Source of the DNA: an uncultured Collinsella sp.
GTDB taxonomy: Bacteria; Actinomycetota; Coriobacteriia; Coriobacteriales; Coriobacteriaceae
Assembly: GCA_934646815.1 (NCBI GenBank)
Contig: CAKUEW010000002.1
Span: forward strand, 124,001-188,000
Direction of reading: 5' to 3'
DNA: 64,000 nucleotides
This document shows positions 27,312 to 36,371 of this stretch, in pieces. Numbering within the stretch: the first letter of the stretch is position 1; each line of letters starts with the position of its first letter. The position numbers and the translations under genes are program-made. The notes under the pieces are model-generated. The model was not told the origin of the DNA. It was given only the letters and a program-made list of their open reading frames with translations, and did no database searches.

Positions 27312-30251
27312 ATGGCAAGACCGTTTAGCCCCAGCGAAGCAAAAGCAATCGTCTCGAAAGCGCGGGAGCTGCTGGACGCCATCGAGGTTATTTCGAGGGC
27401 CACGATATACGGACCCGACAGCTTTAGGGACGCGATCACGCAAGCCAAGACACAAACGCTGAACAAAGAACTTCGAAAGATAAAACTCAGCGACCTTAAA
27501 GTAACGAAGGGCGCACAGAAGAGGCTCAAAGCTCAAAACATCAAGACGGCATACGACCTCTACTGTCATGGTGAATTGGCAAAAGATGATGACTATTTCA
27601 AAATACTCGTCCGCATGGCGAATGAATGTGCCGACGCAATTCGCGAGCTCTATCGACCCAAACCGAAAAGCACCCATATGCGCGACGCGCTCTTTTTTGC
27701 CGCGCGCTACTACAAGTCCCAGCAACTTGCCGAAACCTACGCGTCTGCGATTCATGATGCCCGCACCGTTCTTGAGGACTGTGATGTTTTGACCCAAAAC
27801 AGCGGCAGACTTCGCTGGCTCTTGCTAAGTGCCGCCGACAAGCAGACGACCGAGGCTGCATATCATCGCCTTGTGCAATTCACGGGCACCTCTAACAGCA
27901 ATTTTCTGAGAGACGGCCGTCGGCGAGCGGACAACATTCTTGGCATGAGCACAAGCGCCAAACTGGATGCGGAGATCCGGAAGATAGCCATCGATATCAT
28001 CGCTGAGGACGCAGGCGAGAACCTCTTTGCAGCTGACACTAAGCCCAACAGAGACGAAATTGAAGCGGCGGTCTATGGCGCTGAAGACAGAATTCCCGGA
28101 AACACAGTTTCCAAATTGGAAGAAAAGCTTAGGCGCAGCAAAAACCAAATCCGCAAACAAGCAAACAAGGCCCGCCACGCCGATGCTCGGCGCTACGTTT
28201 CTGAGCAATCGGTCGACATCCTTAAAGATTTGGTTCCAGGCGTCCGAATCAAGTGCATCAAGGATGCTGGATATACGACGCTCGCCCAGATCATGTATGG
28301 CAGATTGCGCAGACGCGAAAAACAGCTTAGGGATAACTACGAGCAGAGGTCCGATCTAAGAAGAATTAATGGCATTAGCGAAAGCGCTGCCGAAAGAATT
28401 GTCGAGGCTATTAAACAGCAGACCGACATGCTCGCAAAAAGCGGCAAGATTAAACTGACCCCCGACAATAAAAAGCCCGAGGACACGGCGCTTCTCCAGG
28501 AAGTCTATAAGCACTTTGAGCTGGAGGAGTTACTCAACGAGGCCAAGGCAGCATCCGCACGCATCACCGAAGAGTTTTCGGAGCTGCAAGACCAGCTCAT
28601 GCCGGCGCTCGATGCGTATGGCTGGCTTATCTGCAAAGACCGCGACACGGTTTACGACGCGTACAAAAAACTCAGCGATCTTACGAACGGTACCGAGCTC
28701 AAAAAGATCAACAGCTACGTCGGACGCAACCTCAAAGAGCTGGACGAGAAAACCGTGTGGGAGCTCTTCGGGGCCGACCCCATCCGCGTGTACAACCTGC
28801 TCGAAAAGCTAATTCCCGAGGCGTTTTCTTCGACTTCCAACGGCTACGGCCTGCCCGAGAAGCTCGCCAAACAAATTAAAACGACGACGTTCGATACCAC
28901 GGGGCTTAAGTGCGAGCTCCGTACGTACCAAACATGGGGCGTTCGCTACATACTGCATCAGAACAACGTGCTGCTGGGCGACGAGATGGGATTGGGTAAG
29001 ACGGTCCAGGCCATCGCCGCGATGACCGCGCTCAAAAACAAAGGTGCCAAGAAGTTTTTGGTCGTTTGTCCCGCCAGCGTTCTGGAGAACTGGGTGCGCG
29101 AGGTGCGCAAACACAGTGACCTTACGTGCATTAAAATCCATGGGCCCGCGAAGGACCTCCATGCAAAGACATGGCTGGCGGGGCTGGATGTGGGCGTCAC
29201 CAACTATGAGAGCACCAGCTACATTGAGCTTGACCAGTCGGTGAAACTCGATCTGGTCGTCGTCGACGAGGCCCATTACATTAAAAACCCAAACGCCAAG
29301 CGAAGCATCAATACGCTCAACCTGTGTAAGCAGGCAAAGCGCGTTCTGTTTATGTCGGGTACGCCGCTCGAGAATAAGGTCGACGAGATGATCGGGCTCG
29401 TGTCGCACCTCAACAAAAAGGCTGCTCGAGAGGCAAGAAAACACGCCAGCAGATTTAGTTCTGCAGAATTTAGAGACGCTCTGGCGCCGGTTTACTACCG
29501 TCGCAAGCGCGAGGACGTGCTCTCGGAGCTGCCCGACCTCATCGAAAACAGCGAGTGGTGCCAGATGGGATCTTCGGAGCTCCAGCAATACTACCTAACC
29601 CTGCGGATGCGAAACCCAATGCAGATCCGTCAGTTGTCGTGGAACACCCCGGACCCCCGCGACTCGTCCAAGCTCAAACGTCTGCGCGAAATCGTTGCCG
29701 ACGCCAAAGACGAAAACCGCAAAATCTTGGTGTTCTCGTTCTTCCACGACACCATCGACGTGGTGCGTTCAGCGTTTGGAAGTGCGTGCTACGGTCCCAT
29801 CAGCGGATCTATCCCACTCGATAGACGCCAGAAGATTATCGATTCGTTTGACGCGGCGACCGCCGGCTCTGTACTGGTGGCGCAGATTCAGTCGGGCGGC
29901 ACGGGACTTAATATTCAGTCGGCAAGCGTCGTCGTGTTGTGCGAGCCGCAGTACAAGCCCTCGATCGAAAACCAGGCCATTTCGCGCGCGTACCGCATGG
30001 GGCAATCGCGCAACGTGCTGGTGTATCGCTTGCTGTGCAAAGACACGATCGACGAGCGCATCATGTCAGTCCTCGAGCGCAAGCAGGGCGACTTTAACGC
30101 CTTTGCAGACAAGTCCGCTGCCGCCGAAGCCGACATGCAAAACGAGCTCGAGGTCAAACAGGAGCAACTCAACGCCATGTTCGACGAAGAGATTAAACGC
30201 CTGGAGAACCTGATGCCCTCGCTCGCAGAACTCGATCTGCTGGAGGAGTAA
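27312..30251 (+). CDS. SNF2-family DNA translocase with helix-hairpin-helix N-terminus
   Basis: About 979 residues. The C-terminal half is a classic Swi2/Snf2 ATPase: GDEMGLGKT (about 558), VVVDEAHYIKN (about 650), MSGTPLENKVDEM, and in lobe 2 QSGGTGLNIQSASVVV and ISRAYRMGQSRNVLVYRL. It is therefore closer to canonical Snf2/Rad54 than the two cassette helicases. The N-terminal ~530 residues are specific, with helix-hairpin-helix-like stretches (VTKGAQKRLKAQNIKTAYDL; LVPGVRIKCIKDAGYTTL then INGISESAAERIVEAI) that resemble the alpha-CTD-like part of the 1065-aa protein. AGGAG seven bases before ATG 27312 supports this start over one at 27240. It is divergent from the rest of the island and likely part of the same system. 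Confidence 0.85.
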   Translation: MARPFSPSEAKAIVSKARELLDAIEVISRATIYGPDSFRDAITQAKTQTLNKELRKIKLSDLKVTKGAQKRLKAQNIKTAYDLYCHGELAKDDDYFKILVRMANECADAIRELYRPKPKSTHMRDALFFAARYYKSQQLAETYASAIHDARTVLEDCDVLTQNSGRLRWLLLSAADKQTTEAAYHRLVQFTGTSNSNFLRDGRRRADNILGMSTSAKLDAEIRKIAIDIIAEDAGENLFAADTKPNRDEIEAAVYGAEDRIPGNTVSKLEEKLRRSKNQIRKQANKARHADARRYVSEQSVDILKDLVPGVRIKCIKDAGYTTLAQIMYGRLRRREKQLRDNYEQRSDLRRINGISESAAERIVEAIKQQTDMLAKSGKIKLTPDNKKPEDTALLQEVYKHFELEELLNEAKAASARITEEFSELQDQLMPALDAYGWLICKDRDTVYDAYKKLSDLTNGTELKKINSYVGRNLKELDEKTVWELFGADPIRVYNLLEKLIPEAFSSTSNGYGLPEKLAKQIKTTTFDTTGLKCELRTYQTWGVRYILHQNNVLLGDEMGLGKTVQAIAAMTALKNKGAKKFLVVCPASVLENWVREVRKHSDLTCIKIHGPAKDLHAKTWLAGLDVGVTNYESTSYIELDQSVKLDLVVVDEAHYIKNPNAKRSINTLNLCKQAKRVLFMSGTPLENKVDEMIGLVSHLNKKAAREARKHASRFSSAEFRDALAPVYYRRKREDVLSELPDLIENSEWCQMGSSELQQYYLTLRMRNPMQIRQLSWNTPDPRDSSKLKRLREIVADAKDENRKILVFSFFHDTIDVVRSAFGSACYGPISGSIPLDRRQKIIDSFDAATAGSVLVAQIQSGGTGLNIQSASVVVLCEPQYKPSIENQAISRAYRMGQSRNVLVYRLLCKDTIDERIMSVLERKQGDFNAFADKSAAAEADMQNELEVKQEQLNAMFDEEIKRLENLMPSLAELDLLEE

Positions 30252-30384
30252 AGACCCTCCCCCATGTAACCATCCTGTAAATCATAGCGGCACACTCGGG
30301 TTTTACCGTGATGCGGTCGCGCCCGCCGTTGCACTGTGCTAAAGTATCCCGAACGTTCAAACGACTACGAGGGGGACCTAGAAG

Positions 30385-31509
30385 ATGGCACGTGTGCACA
30401 ACTTCTCAGCAGGCCCGGCCGCACTGCCCACCAGCGTGCTCGCCGAGATCGCCGACGAGATGATGGACTACCGCGGTTGCGGCATGTCTGTGCTCGAGAT
30501 GAGTCATCGATCTAGTATGTACCAGCAGATCATCGACGACGCCGAGGCAACCCTGCGCCGCCTGCTGAGCATCCCCGACAACTACCGCGTCCTGTTTTTG
30601 CAGGGCGGCGCCACGTTGCAGTTTGCGGGCATCCCCATGAACCTCATGCGCCGTGGCCGCGCCGGCTACGTCGTGACCGGCAACTTTGCCAACAAGGCGT
30701 ACAAGGAAGCCGCCAAGTACGGCGAGGCCGTGCTGCTCGCAAGCTCCCAGGACACCAACTTCGACCGCATTCCCAATATGGCCGACATCAACGCGCGCAT
30801 TGCCGCCGAGGCCGCGGGCGACGGGCTCGACTACGTCTACATCTGCCAGAACAACACCATCTTTGGCACCATGTACCACGAACTGCCCGATTGCGGCGAC
30901 GTGCCGCTGGTCGCCGACGTCTCGAGCTGCTTTCTGTCGCAGCCGCTCGACGTTGAGCGCTACGGCCTCATCTACGCCGGCGCGCAGAAAAACGCCGGCG
31001 CCGCGGGCGTGACCGTGGTCATCGTGCACGACGACCTGATCGCCGACGGCCCCGCCTTTGCGCAGACGCCGCAATACATGGACCTTAAGACCCAGGCCGC
31101 CAAGGGATCCATGCTCAACACACCCAACACCTTTGGCATCTACGTGTGCGGCAAGGTGTTCCGTTGGGTCGAGGAGACCGGCGGGCTTGCCGCCATGGCC
31201 GAGCGCAACTGGGCCAAGGCCAACCTGCTCTACGACCTGCTCGAGCACAGCGAACTGTTCCATGGCACCGTGCAGGTAGACAGCCGCTCCATTTCCAACG
31301 TCACGTTCCGCACCGGCGACGCCGAGCTGGACGCCGCCTTTGTCGCGGGCGCGGCCGAACACCAGATTCAAAACGTCAAGGGCCATCGCCTGGTGGGCGG
31401 CATGCGCGCCAGCGTGTACAACGCCGTCACCATGGAGGATGTGCAGGCGCTGGCCTCGTACATGAAGGACTTCGAAGCGCAACACAGTTTGAGTCCGCGA
31501 TCTAACTAG
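30385..31509 (+). CDS. serC: Phosphoserine aminotransferase
   Basis: 374 residues with the class-V aminotransferase pattern of SerC: HNFSAGPAALPTSVL at the start, SHRSSMYQQIID, FLQGGATLQFAGIPMNL (about 72-88), and the PLP-lysine segment IYAGAQKNAG near residue 198. The enzyme transfers an amino group from glutamate to 3-phosphohydroxypyruvate in serine synthesis, and can act in pyridoxal phosphate synthesis. GGGGG lies about 11 bases before the ATG. It is followed 69 bases later by the dehydrogenase for the previous step, an evident serine biosynthesis operon. No serB is in the window. It marks the right border of the accessory island. Confidence 0.95.
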   Translation: MARVHNFSAGPAALPTSVLAEIADEMMDYRGCGMSVLEMSHRSSMYQQIIDDAEATLRRLLSIPDNYRVLFLQGGATLQFAGIPMNLMRRGRAGYVVTGNFANKAYKEAAKYGEAVLLASSQDTNFDRIPNMADINARIAAEAAGDGLDYVYICQNNTIFGTMYHELPDCGDVPLVADVSSCFLSQPLDVERYGLIYAGAQKNAGAAGVTVVIVHDDLIADGPAFAQTPQYMDLKTQAAKGSMLNTPNTFGIYVCGKVFRWVEETGGLAAMAERNWAKANLLYDLLEHSELFHGTVQVDSRSISNVTFRTGDAELDAAFVAGAAEHQIQNVKGHRLVGGMRASVYNAVTMEDVQALASYMKDFEAQHSLSPRSN

Positions 31510-31578
31510 CCCGCAACGCGCGGGCCGACCAGCCACCTCAAACCACCTGTTTAAAACAAACCCGCTAAGGAGCTTTCC

Positions 31579-32742
31579 ATGCGTAAGATCAAGACCATCG
31601 ACGACATCACCAAAGACGGCAAAGTCGAGTTTGGCGAGGGCTACAAGTTTGTGAGCACCGCCGAGGAGGCCGACGCCATCCTGATGCGCTCGACCGACCT
31701 GCACGGTTACGAGCTGCCCGAGGGCATCCGCGCCATCGCCCGCTGCGGCGCCGGCGTCAACAACATCCCCGTCGAGGAGTATGCCAAGAAGGGCGTCGTC
31801 GTATTTAACTCCCCCGGCGCCAACAGCAACGCCGTCAAGGAGCTCGTCCTGGGCATGCTGGTGCTTTCGAGCCGCGGCGTGGTGCAGTCGATGAACTGGG
31901 TGCGCGACAACGCCGACGACCCCGAGATTCAGGTCGATGCCGAGAAGGCCAAGAAGGCCTTTGTGGGTCGCGAGCTCAAGGGTAAGCGCATCGGCGTCAT
32001 CGGCCTGGGCAACGTGGGCTCCAAGGTCGCCAACGCCTGCGTCGATCTGGGCATGGACGTCTACGGCTACGATCCGTTCATTTCCGTCGAGCACGCTTGG
32101 GTGCTGAGCCGCGAGGTGCAGCGCGTGGGCACGCTCGAGGACCTGTGCCGCGGCTGCGACTATCTCACGGTGCACGTGCCCAGCAAGGCCGACACCATCG
32201 GCATGATCAGCACCGAGCAGATCGACCTGCTGGCTCCCAACGCCGTGCTCATCAACTACGCTCGCGAGACCATCATCGACGAGGACGCCGTCGACGCCGC
32301 CCTGCGCGAGGGCAAGCTGAGCTGGTTTAGCTGCGACTTCGCCACGCCCAAGACCGTCAAGATGCCCAACACGTTTATTACCACGCACTCGGGTGCCGGC
32401 ACGGGCGAGGCCGAGGCCAACTGCGCCGACATGGCCATCAGCGAGCTCAAGGATTACCTAGAGAACGGCAATATCGCGCACAGCGTTAACTACCCCGCTT
32501 GCAGCATGGGCAAAGCGCGTGCCGCAAGCCGCATCGCCTGCCTGCACGCCAACGTGCCCAACATGATCGGCCAGATCACGGCCATCCTTGCCAAAGACAA
32601 CGCCAACGTGCAGCGCATGACCAACGAGTCCGCCGGCGAGAACGCCTACACCATGTTCGACACCGACGAGCACCTGGACAGCAGCACCATCGAGGCGCTC
32701 AAGCAGATCCCGTCGATGTATCGTGTGCGCGTGATCAAATAG
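31579..32742 (+). CDS. serA: D-3-phosphoglycerate dehydrogenase with ACT domain
   Basis: 387 residues. The NAD-binding Rossmann fold shows GVIGLGNVGSKVANAC (about residue 138). Catalytic Arg, Glu and His of the 2-hydroxyacid dehydrogenase family are expected near ARCGAGVNNIP, in the region after RETIIDEDA, and in THSGAGTGEAEAN. The C-terminal ~70 residues form an ACT domain (NVPNMIGQITAILAKDNANV), the usual site of serine feedback inhibition. It is the short PGDH type without the extra intervening domain. TAAGGAG lies seven bases upstream of the ATG. Paired with serC, it makes phosphohydroxypyruvate for the next step. The operon ends in a strong terminator. Confidence 0.93.
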   Translation: MRKIKTIDDITKDGKVEFGEGYKFVSTAEEADAILMRSTDLHGYELPEGIRAIARCGAGVNNIPVEEYAKKGVVVFNSPGANSNAVKELVLGMLVLSSRGVVQSMNWVRDNADDPEIQVDAEKAKKAFVGRELKGKRIGVIGLGNVGSKVANACVDLGMDVYGYDPFISVEHAWVLSREVQRVGTLEDLCRGCDYLTVHVPSKADTIGMISTEQIDLLAPNAVLINYARETIIDEDAVDAALREGKLSWFSCDFATPKTVKMPNTFITTHSGAGTGEAEANCADMAISELKDYLENGNIAHSVNYPACSMGKARAASRIACLHANVPNMIGQITAILAKDNANVQRMTNESAGENAYTMFDTDEHLDSSTIEALKQIPSMYRVRVIK

Positions 32743-32781
32743 CGCCGGCGCCAAGCCTGCCAGACAGCCCGCGAAGCCCAT

Positions 32782-32812
32782 TCGGCCCCCGTTTCCACGA
32801 AACGGGGGCCGA
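32782..32812 (+). terminator. Rho-independent terminator of serC-serA
   Basis: A perfect 14-bp stem (TCGGCCCCCGTTTC / GAAACGGGGGCCGA) with a 3-base loop, followed by TTTCGTT, sits 39 bases after the serA stop. Confidence 0.85.
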
Positions 32813-32827
32813 TTTCGTTGCTCCGGA

Positions 32828-33021
32828 CGGCTTTAGAAATGCTACCTAGAACAAGTTTTTTCGGATAATAGACGGTGAGACCCCAATCACAAAGCATAAC
32901 CGCTTTGATAAACAACTTTATCAGGGGTTTTAGTGGGTAGAAATTGATCTCTATATGTCCATATCAAGTTGACTGTCGATTTTCCGAAACAACTTGTTCT
33001 TGATATCATTTTCTAAAGCCC
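32828..33021. repeat. Inverted-repeat-bounded element 1 (194 bp)
   Basis: Arms of about 38 bp (32828-32865 and 32983-33021) pair with few mismatches and a one-base gap. The inside is AT-rich and holds two small hairpins, CAAAGC/GCTTTG and GATAAA/TTTATC, around 32888-32922. No ORF. It lies 72 bases beyond the 3' end of the endonuclease-domain gene. It could be a MITE-like element or a structured RNA. Confidence 0.6.
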
Positions 33022-33093
33022 TTCCAAGGTTAAACTGAAGTCCTATTTCGCGAGCAAAACCCTAGTTCGCGCGACCGTTCTCCACCCGCACGA

Positions 33094-34143
33094 CTACATG
33101 TCCGCCCAATCGATAAAAATCTCCTCACGAAGCCGCCGTTCGAGCTCCTGCTGCCTCGGCGTCTTGTCCTTCAACGGCATATCGAGATAGGACATGATGA
33201 GCTCCATCACCACTCGGAAGGCATCGGCGTCGACCAGCTGGCCATAGGTCATCAAAACGACGGGATATCCCATCGCCTGCAGGGCCGTCGTTCGATCGGA
33301 GTCCGAAATCTTGGATTCTATGGATCCGTGAATGGCCCTACCTTGGCATTCAACCAGGCACTCCCGCCTGCCGTCCTTATTTGCCAGCAGGATATCGGCA
33401 TAGCGTCTATCAAGCCCCGAAATCAGGCGGGCGCTGCGCGTCATGCGAATCTCAACGTTATTGGTAAGGCTCAGTCCTTCGCCGCCGCGCAACCTCGAAA
33501 GGCCAAACAGCATCGAAGCCTGGACCTCAAGCGGCGATGCCGCCATCCCCGTAATGCATTTCGCGGCACGCGTGAACGATTTAGCACCGCGGAGCCCCTG
33601 AACCTTATCGACGTACTCCGTAAGTTCGGAGAGCTCAATCAAGGGAGGTCGCTTCCATAAGTCCGTTGGATTCCCCGAGACATCCTTTACGTTTTCCCAG
33701 CCCAGCCGTGCGTCACCCCAGCGGCTCCCATATGCCTGCTCAAGCGCCAACTTTACCTTGGGCGCAATCTTGCACACGGCAAAGGTGCCGCACATCTCAT
33801 ACATGCACATGATCAGACGCTCGTTTGAGACCGAGGGAGCCAGGGTCAGCAGGGTAAAGAGCGGGGACGCAACATCGAAGCCAAACTCCGTCTGCCGCAC
33901 GGAGCCAAACGGCCTTTCGCCATTCCAAACATGTCTGACAATGCGTTCACCCTTGCGCCCGCAGCCGCCCTGTGCCAACACGTGTAACGGGGTGCCCAGG
34001 AAATGCGTGACGAGCGGATGCCCACAAAGGTGCTCCCTGCGCGGGTCGTCCACAGAATCGGGCAGGTCCGGCATTATTGCCAAGACCTGTGGAGGTATCC
34101 GGTGATACCGAAACGCAGATATGTCGCATAGCATGTCGTCCAT
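33094..34143 (-). CDS. Endonuclease-domain (DUF559/Vsr-like) protein, paralog 1
   Basis: About 350 residues. The C-terminal half has a PD-(D/E)xK-like layout: a glutamate in SPLEVQASMLFGL, an aspartate in RYADILLA, then CLVECQGRAIHG, and a terminal TALQAMGYPVVLMTYGQL. Compare PMETAF, FMDAYL, DVEYNG and ASMGYGIITV in the protein at 42333-43523; the two are clear though distant relatives. The N-terminal half probably recognises a partner or DNA. Such proteins are often called AbiEi-like or DUF559; toxin or defence roles are suspected but unproven. The start is uncertain: ATG 34143 lacks a good ribosome site, and longer frames overlap the divergent peptidase gene. An inverted-repeat element follows the gene. 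Confidence 0.6.
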   Translation of the reverse strand: MDDMLCDISAFRYHRIPPQVLAIMPDLPDSVDDPRREHLCGHPLVTHFLGTPLHVLAQGGCGRKGERIVRHVWNGERPFGSVRQTEFGFDVASPLFTLLTLAPSVSNERLIMCMYEMCGTFAVCKIAPKVKLALEQAYGSRWGDARLGWENVKDVSGNPTDLWKRPPLIELSELTEYVDKVQGLRGAKSFTRAAKCITGMAASPLEVQASMLFGLSRLRGGEGLSLTNNVEIRMTRSARLISGLDRRYADILLANKDGRRECLVECQGRAIHGSIESKISDSDRTTALQAMGYPVVLMTYGQLVDADAFRVVMELIMSYLDMPLKDKTPRQQELERRLREEIFIDWADM

Positions 34144-34297
34144 GAAGGGTACGTACCCACTGCGCCGCCTGCGAGCCCGCTCGGACGGCAAGCGCGATAG
34201 TTCGGCCTGCGAACGGTAAATACTGCCACGCGCGCGTCGCGGACCTCCCAGGAAGCATACAATCGGTTTGGATTGCAAACTGATTGTGAGGTTGCAT

Positions 34298-35518
34298 ATG
34301 GTTGATGAGGACTTTGCCTGGCGGCTTGCGCAGGACCTTGTGAGGATTGATAGCTCGGACCCCGGCGCATATGAGGGCGAGATCGAGCAATACATCAAAG
34401 GTCTGGTCGAGGCGTATGTCGCCGATCTCGATGCGTCCGTGCTGGACGCCGTGGAAATACGCGAGCTCGAGGTGCTTCCCGGGCGTCGCAACCTTATGGT
34501 TACCGTACCGGGCACCGGCGATGAGCCGCGGCTTGTTTGCATCTGTCATATGGACACTGTCACCTTGGGTGATGGCTGGGATCCCGGCATCGACCCGCTC
34601 GGGGCGACCGTGCGCGACGGCAAGCTCTATGGCCGCGGAGCTTGCGATATGAAAGGCGGCCTGGCCTGCGCCATTGCCGCGCTCGCCCATACGCTCGAGC
34701 GCGCCGCGGCGGAGGGCACGCTCCCCCGCCGCGGCTTTTCGCTCATTTGCTCGGTCGACGAAGAGGACTTTATGCGCGGCTCCGAGGCCGCCATTGCCGC
34801 CGGCTGGGTCGGCGCGAACGAGTGGGTGCTGGACACCGAGCCCACCGACGGGCAGATCCAGGTGGCGCACAAGGGACGCACGTGGTTCGAGATTGAGATG
34901 GCCGGCGTGACGGCACATGCGAGCCAGCCTTGGAAGGGAGCCGACGCCGTCGCCGCCATGGCCGAAGTCGTCTGCGCGCTTCGACGCGCGTTCGCGGAGA
35001 TGCCCGTGCATGAAGAGTTGGGGCCTTCGACCATTACGTTTGGCCAGATCAAGGGCGGGTATCGGCCCTACGTCGTGCCCGACCACGCCAAGGTCTGGGT
35101 CGACATGCGTCTGGCGCCGCCGACCGATACGACCGCAGCAGCCTGCATCGTTGAACAGGCGATCGCCGCCGCCAAGGCCACGGTTCCTGGCTGTCACGGC
35201 AGCTATACCATAACAGGCGATCGCCCCGCCATCGAGCGCGACCCGGCCTCTCCCTTTCTGGCCGCGCTTAAGCATGCGGCCGACAATGTGACCGGCGCCA
35301 ACACGCCCGTAGGCTTCTTTACCGGATACACCGACACCGCCGTCATTGCCGGCAAGACAGGCAACCGCAACTGCATGAGCTACGGCCCCGGTTCGTTGGC
35401 GCTCGCCCACAAGCCCAACGAATATGTGCCCCATGCCGATATCGTCCGCTGCCAGCGCGTGCTAACGGCGCTTGTGGACAACACACTCTGGGACGCGAAC
35501 AGACAAGTTGGGGCATAA
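34298..35518 (+). CDS. M20-family metallopeptidase (ArgE/DapE-like)
   Basis: 406 residues. Zinc-ligand motifs are in the expected order: ICHMDTVTLGDGWD (about residue 80), GRGACDMKGGLAC (about 112), SVDEEDFMRGSEAA with the catalytic glutamate pair (about 148), an aspartate in WVLDTEPTDG (about 172), and a C-terminal histidine near LAHKPNEYV. A dimerisation insert (about 185-300) lies between the halves. The family hydrolyses amide bonds of small N-acyl amino acids or dipeptides in the cytosol; the exact substrate is unclear. GAGG six bases before ATG 34298 defines the start. It reads divergently from the endonuclease-domain gene and is followed by the DUF1015 gene. Confidence 0.85.
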   Translation: MVDEDFAWRLAQDLVRIDSSDPGAYEGEIEQYIKGLVEAYVADLDASVLDAVEIRELEVLPGRRNLMVTVPGTGDEPRLVCICHMDTVTLGDGWDPGIDPLGATVRDGKLYGRGACDMKGGLACAIAALAHTLERAAAEGTLPRRGFSLICSVDEEDFMRGSEAAIAAGWVGANEWVLDTEPTDGQIQVAHKGRTWFEIEMAGVTAHASQPWKGADAVAAMAEVVCALRRAFAEMPVHEELGPSTITFGQIKGGYRPYVVPDHAKVWVDMRLAPPTDTTAAACIVEQAIAAAKATVPGCHGSYTITGDRPAIERDPASPFLAALKHAADNVTGANTPVGFFTGYTDTAVIAGKTGNRNCMSYGPGSLALAHKPNEYVPHADIVRCQRVLTALVDNTLWDANRQVGA

Positions 35519-35557
35519 TAAGCCGCGAACAAACCGATTCGCACGTTAGGACCGCCC

Positions 35558-36247
35558 ATGAAAGCTCTTCCGTTTCCCTGCATTCGCCCGGCACAGGACC
35601 GCGTGCTCGAGGCGCTGCCGCAGATGGGCAGCATCCTGAGCGGCAACGACGCCCTGCACGGCGCCATCGCTGATGGGCTCATGCTCAAGGATCCTGGCGC
35701 GGCGTATTACGTGTATGAATGCTCGGGCGAGCCGGGGCGCGTGACGGGCGTCGTGGCGATCTGCCCGGTTGGCGTGCTCGCAGGCGGCAGCAACGCCGAC
35801 GAGCACGACGCCGACACGGCGGCCGCCGCCCGCGCAATCGCCGAGCTCAAGGTTCAGCCGCGCCCCGTGTCGCTCGCCTACGACGCCTCGCCCGTCATGG
35901 ATATCATCCTCGGTGCCGCCAAAGAGGGCGCATCGCTCTATGCCGTCACCGATCCCGCGGGCATCACGCACCGCGTGTGGGAGGTCAAGCGCGAGGACGC
36001 TGTCGGCGCCATCCGCGCCATGCTGGAGCAGGCGCCCGAGTCGGTGCTCGCCGACGACCCCGCCTACGCCGCTGCACTGGCCGAGGCATCGCGGCTCCTG
36101 GCCGACGAGGCCCGCGCCGCCGGCACCTATACCGGCAAAGAGCCGTTTAACTTTGCCGTTGCCGCACTGTTCCCGGCGGCGCAGGTGAGCGGCAGCGCGC
36201 CGCAGGTTCCGACGGGGCTTCTCACGCACCAGATTGCACGCTTCTAG
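35558..36247 (+). CDS. Short DUF1015-like protein
   Basis: 229 residues. Segments such as FPCIRPAQDRV at the start, PGAAYYVYECSGEPGRVTGVVAI (in two halves near 45-70), RPVSLAYDAS (compare PVFLTY in the family) and TDPAGITHRVWEV match the order of DUF1015 proteins. Family members are usually near 400 residues, so this is a shortened form that lacks much of the C-terminal half. Function is unknown in the family. TTAGGA precedes the ATG by eight bases. It follows the M20 peptidase by 39 bases and could share its transcript; a strong terminator lies just after it. Confidence 0.6.
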   Translation: MKALPFPCIRPAQDRVLEALPQMGSILSGNDALHGAIADGLMLKDPGAAYYVYECSGEPGRVTGVVAICPVGVLAGGSNADEHDADTAAAARAIAELKVQPRPVSLAYDASPVMDIILGAAKEGASLYAVTDPAGITHRVWEVKREDAVGAIRAMLEQAPESVLADDPAYAAALAEASRLLADEARAAGTYTGKEPFNFAVAALFPAAQVSGSAPQVPTGLLTHQIARF

Positions 36248-36289
36248 CGGCGTCAATCACTCGAGACAAAACTCGGCATCCAAACAAGC

Positions 36290-36325
36290 AAGGGGCGGGA
36301 CGCATCGCATTGCGCCCCGCCCCTT
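36290..36325 (+). terminator. Rho-independent terminator
   Basis: A GC-rich stem (AAGGGGCGGG-CGCA / TGCG-CCCGCCCCTT, with one opposed mismatch) is followed by TTTTC, 42 bases after the DUF1015-like stop. It may also serve the convergent phosphatase gene. Confidence 0.8.
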
Positions 36326-36371
36326 TTCACTTCGAGCAATTATGTCGGCGACTCACATCGCCGCGACCGCA

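Noticed and set aside
30406..32388. Leftward 660-codon frame across serC and serA
   Set aside because: It is rich in His, Gly and Val without motifs, and serC and serA are certain on the other strand.
32743..32781. Riboswitch or tRNA genes in the intergenic regions
   Set aside because: I scanned the larger gaps by eye for cloverleaf arms and known aptamer cores and saw none; a covariance search would be needed to exclude them.
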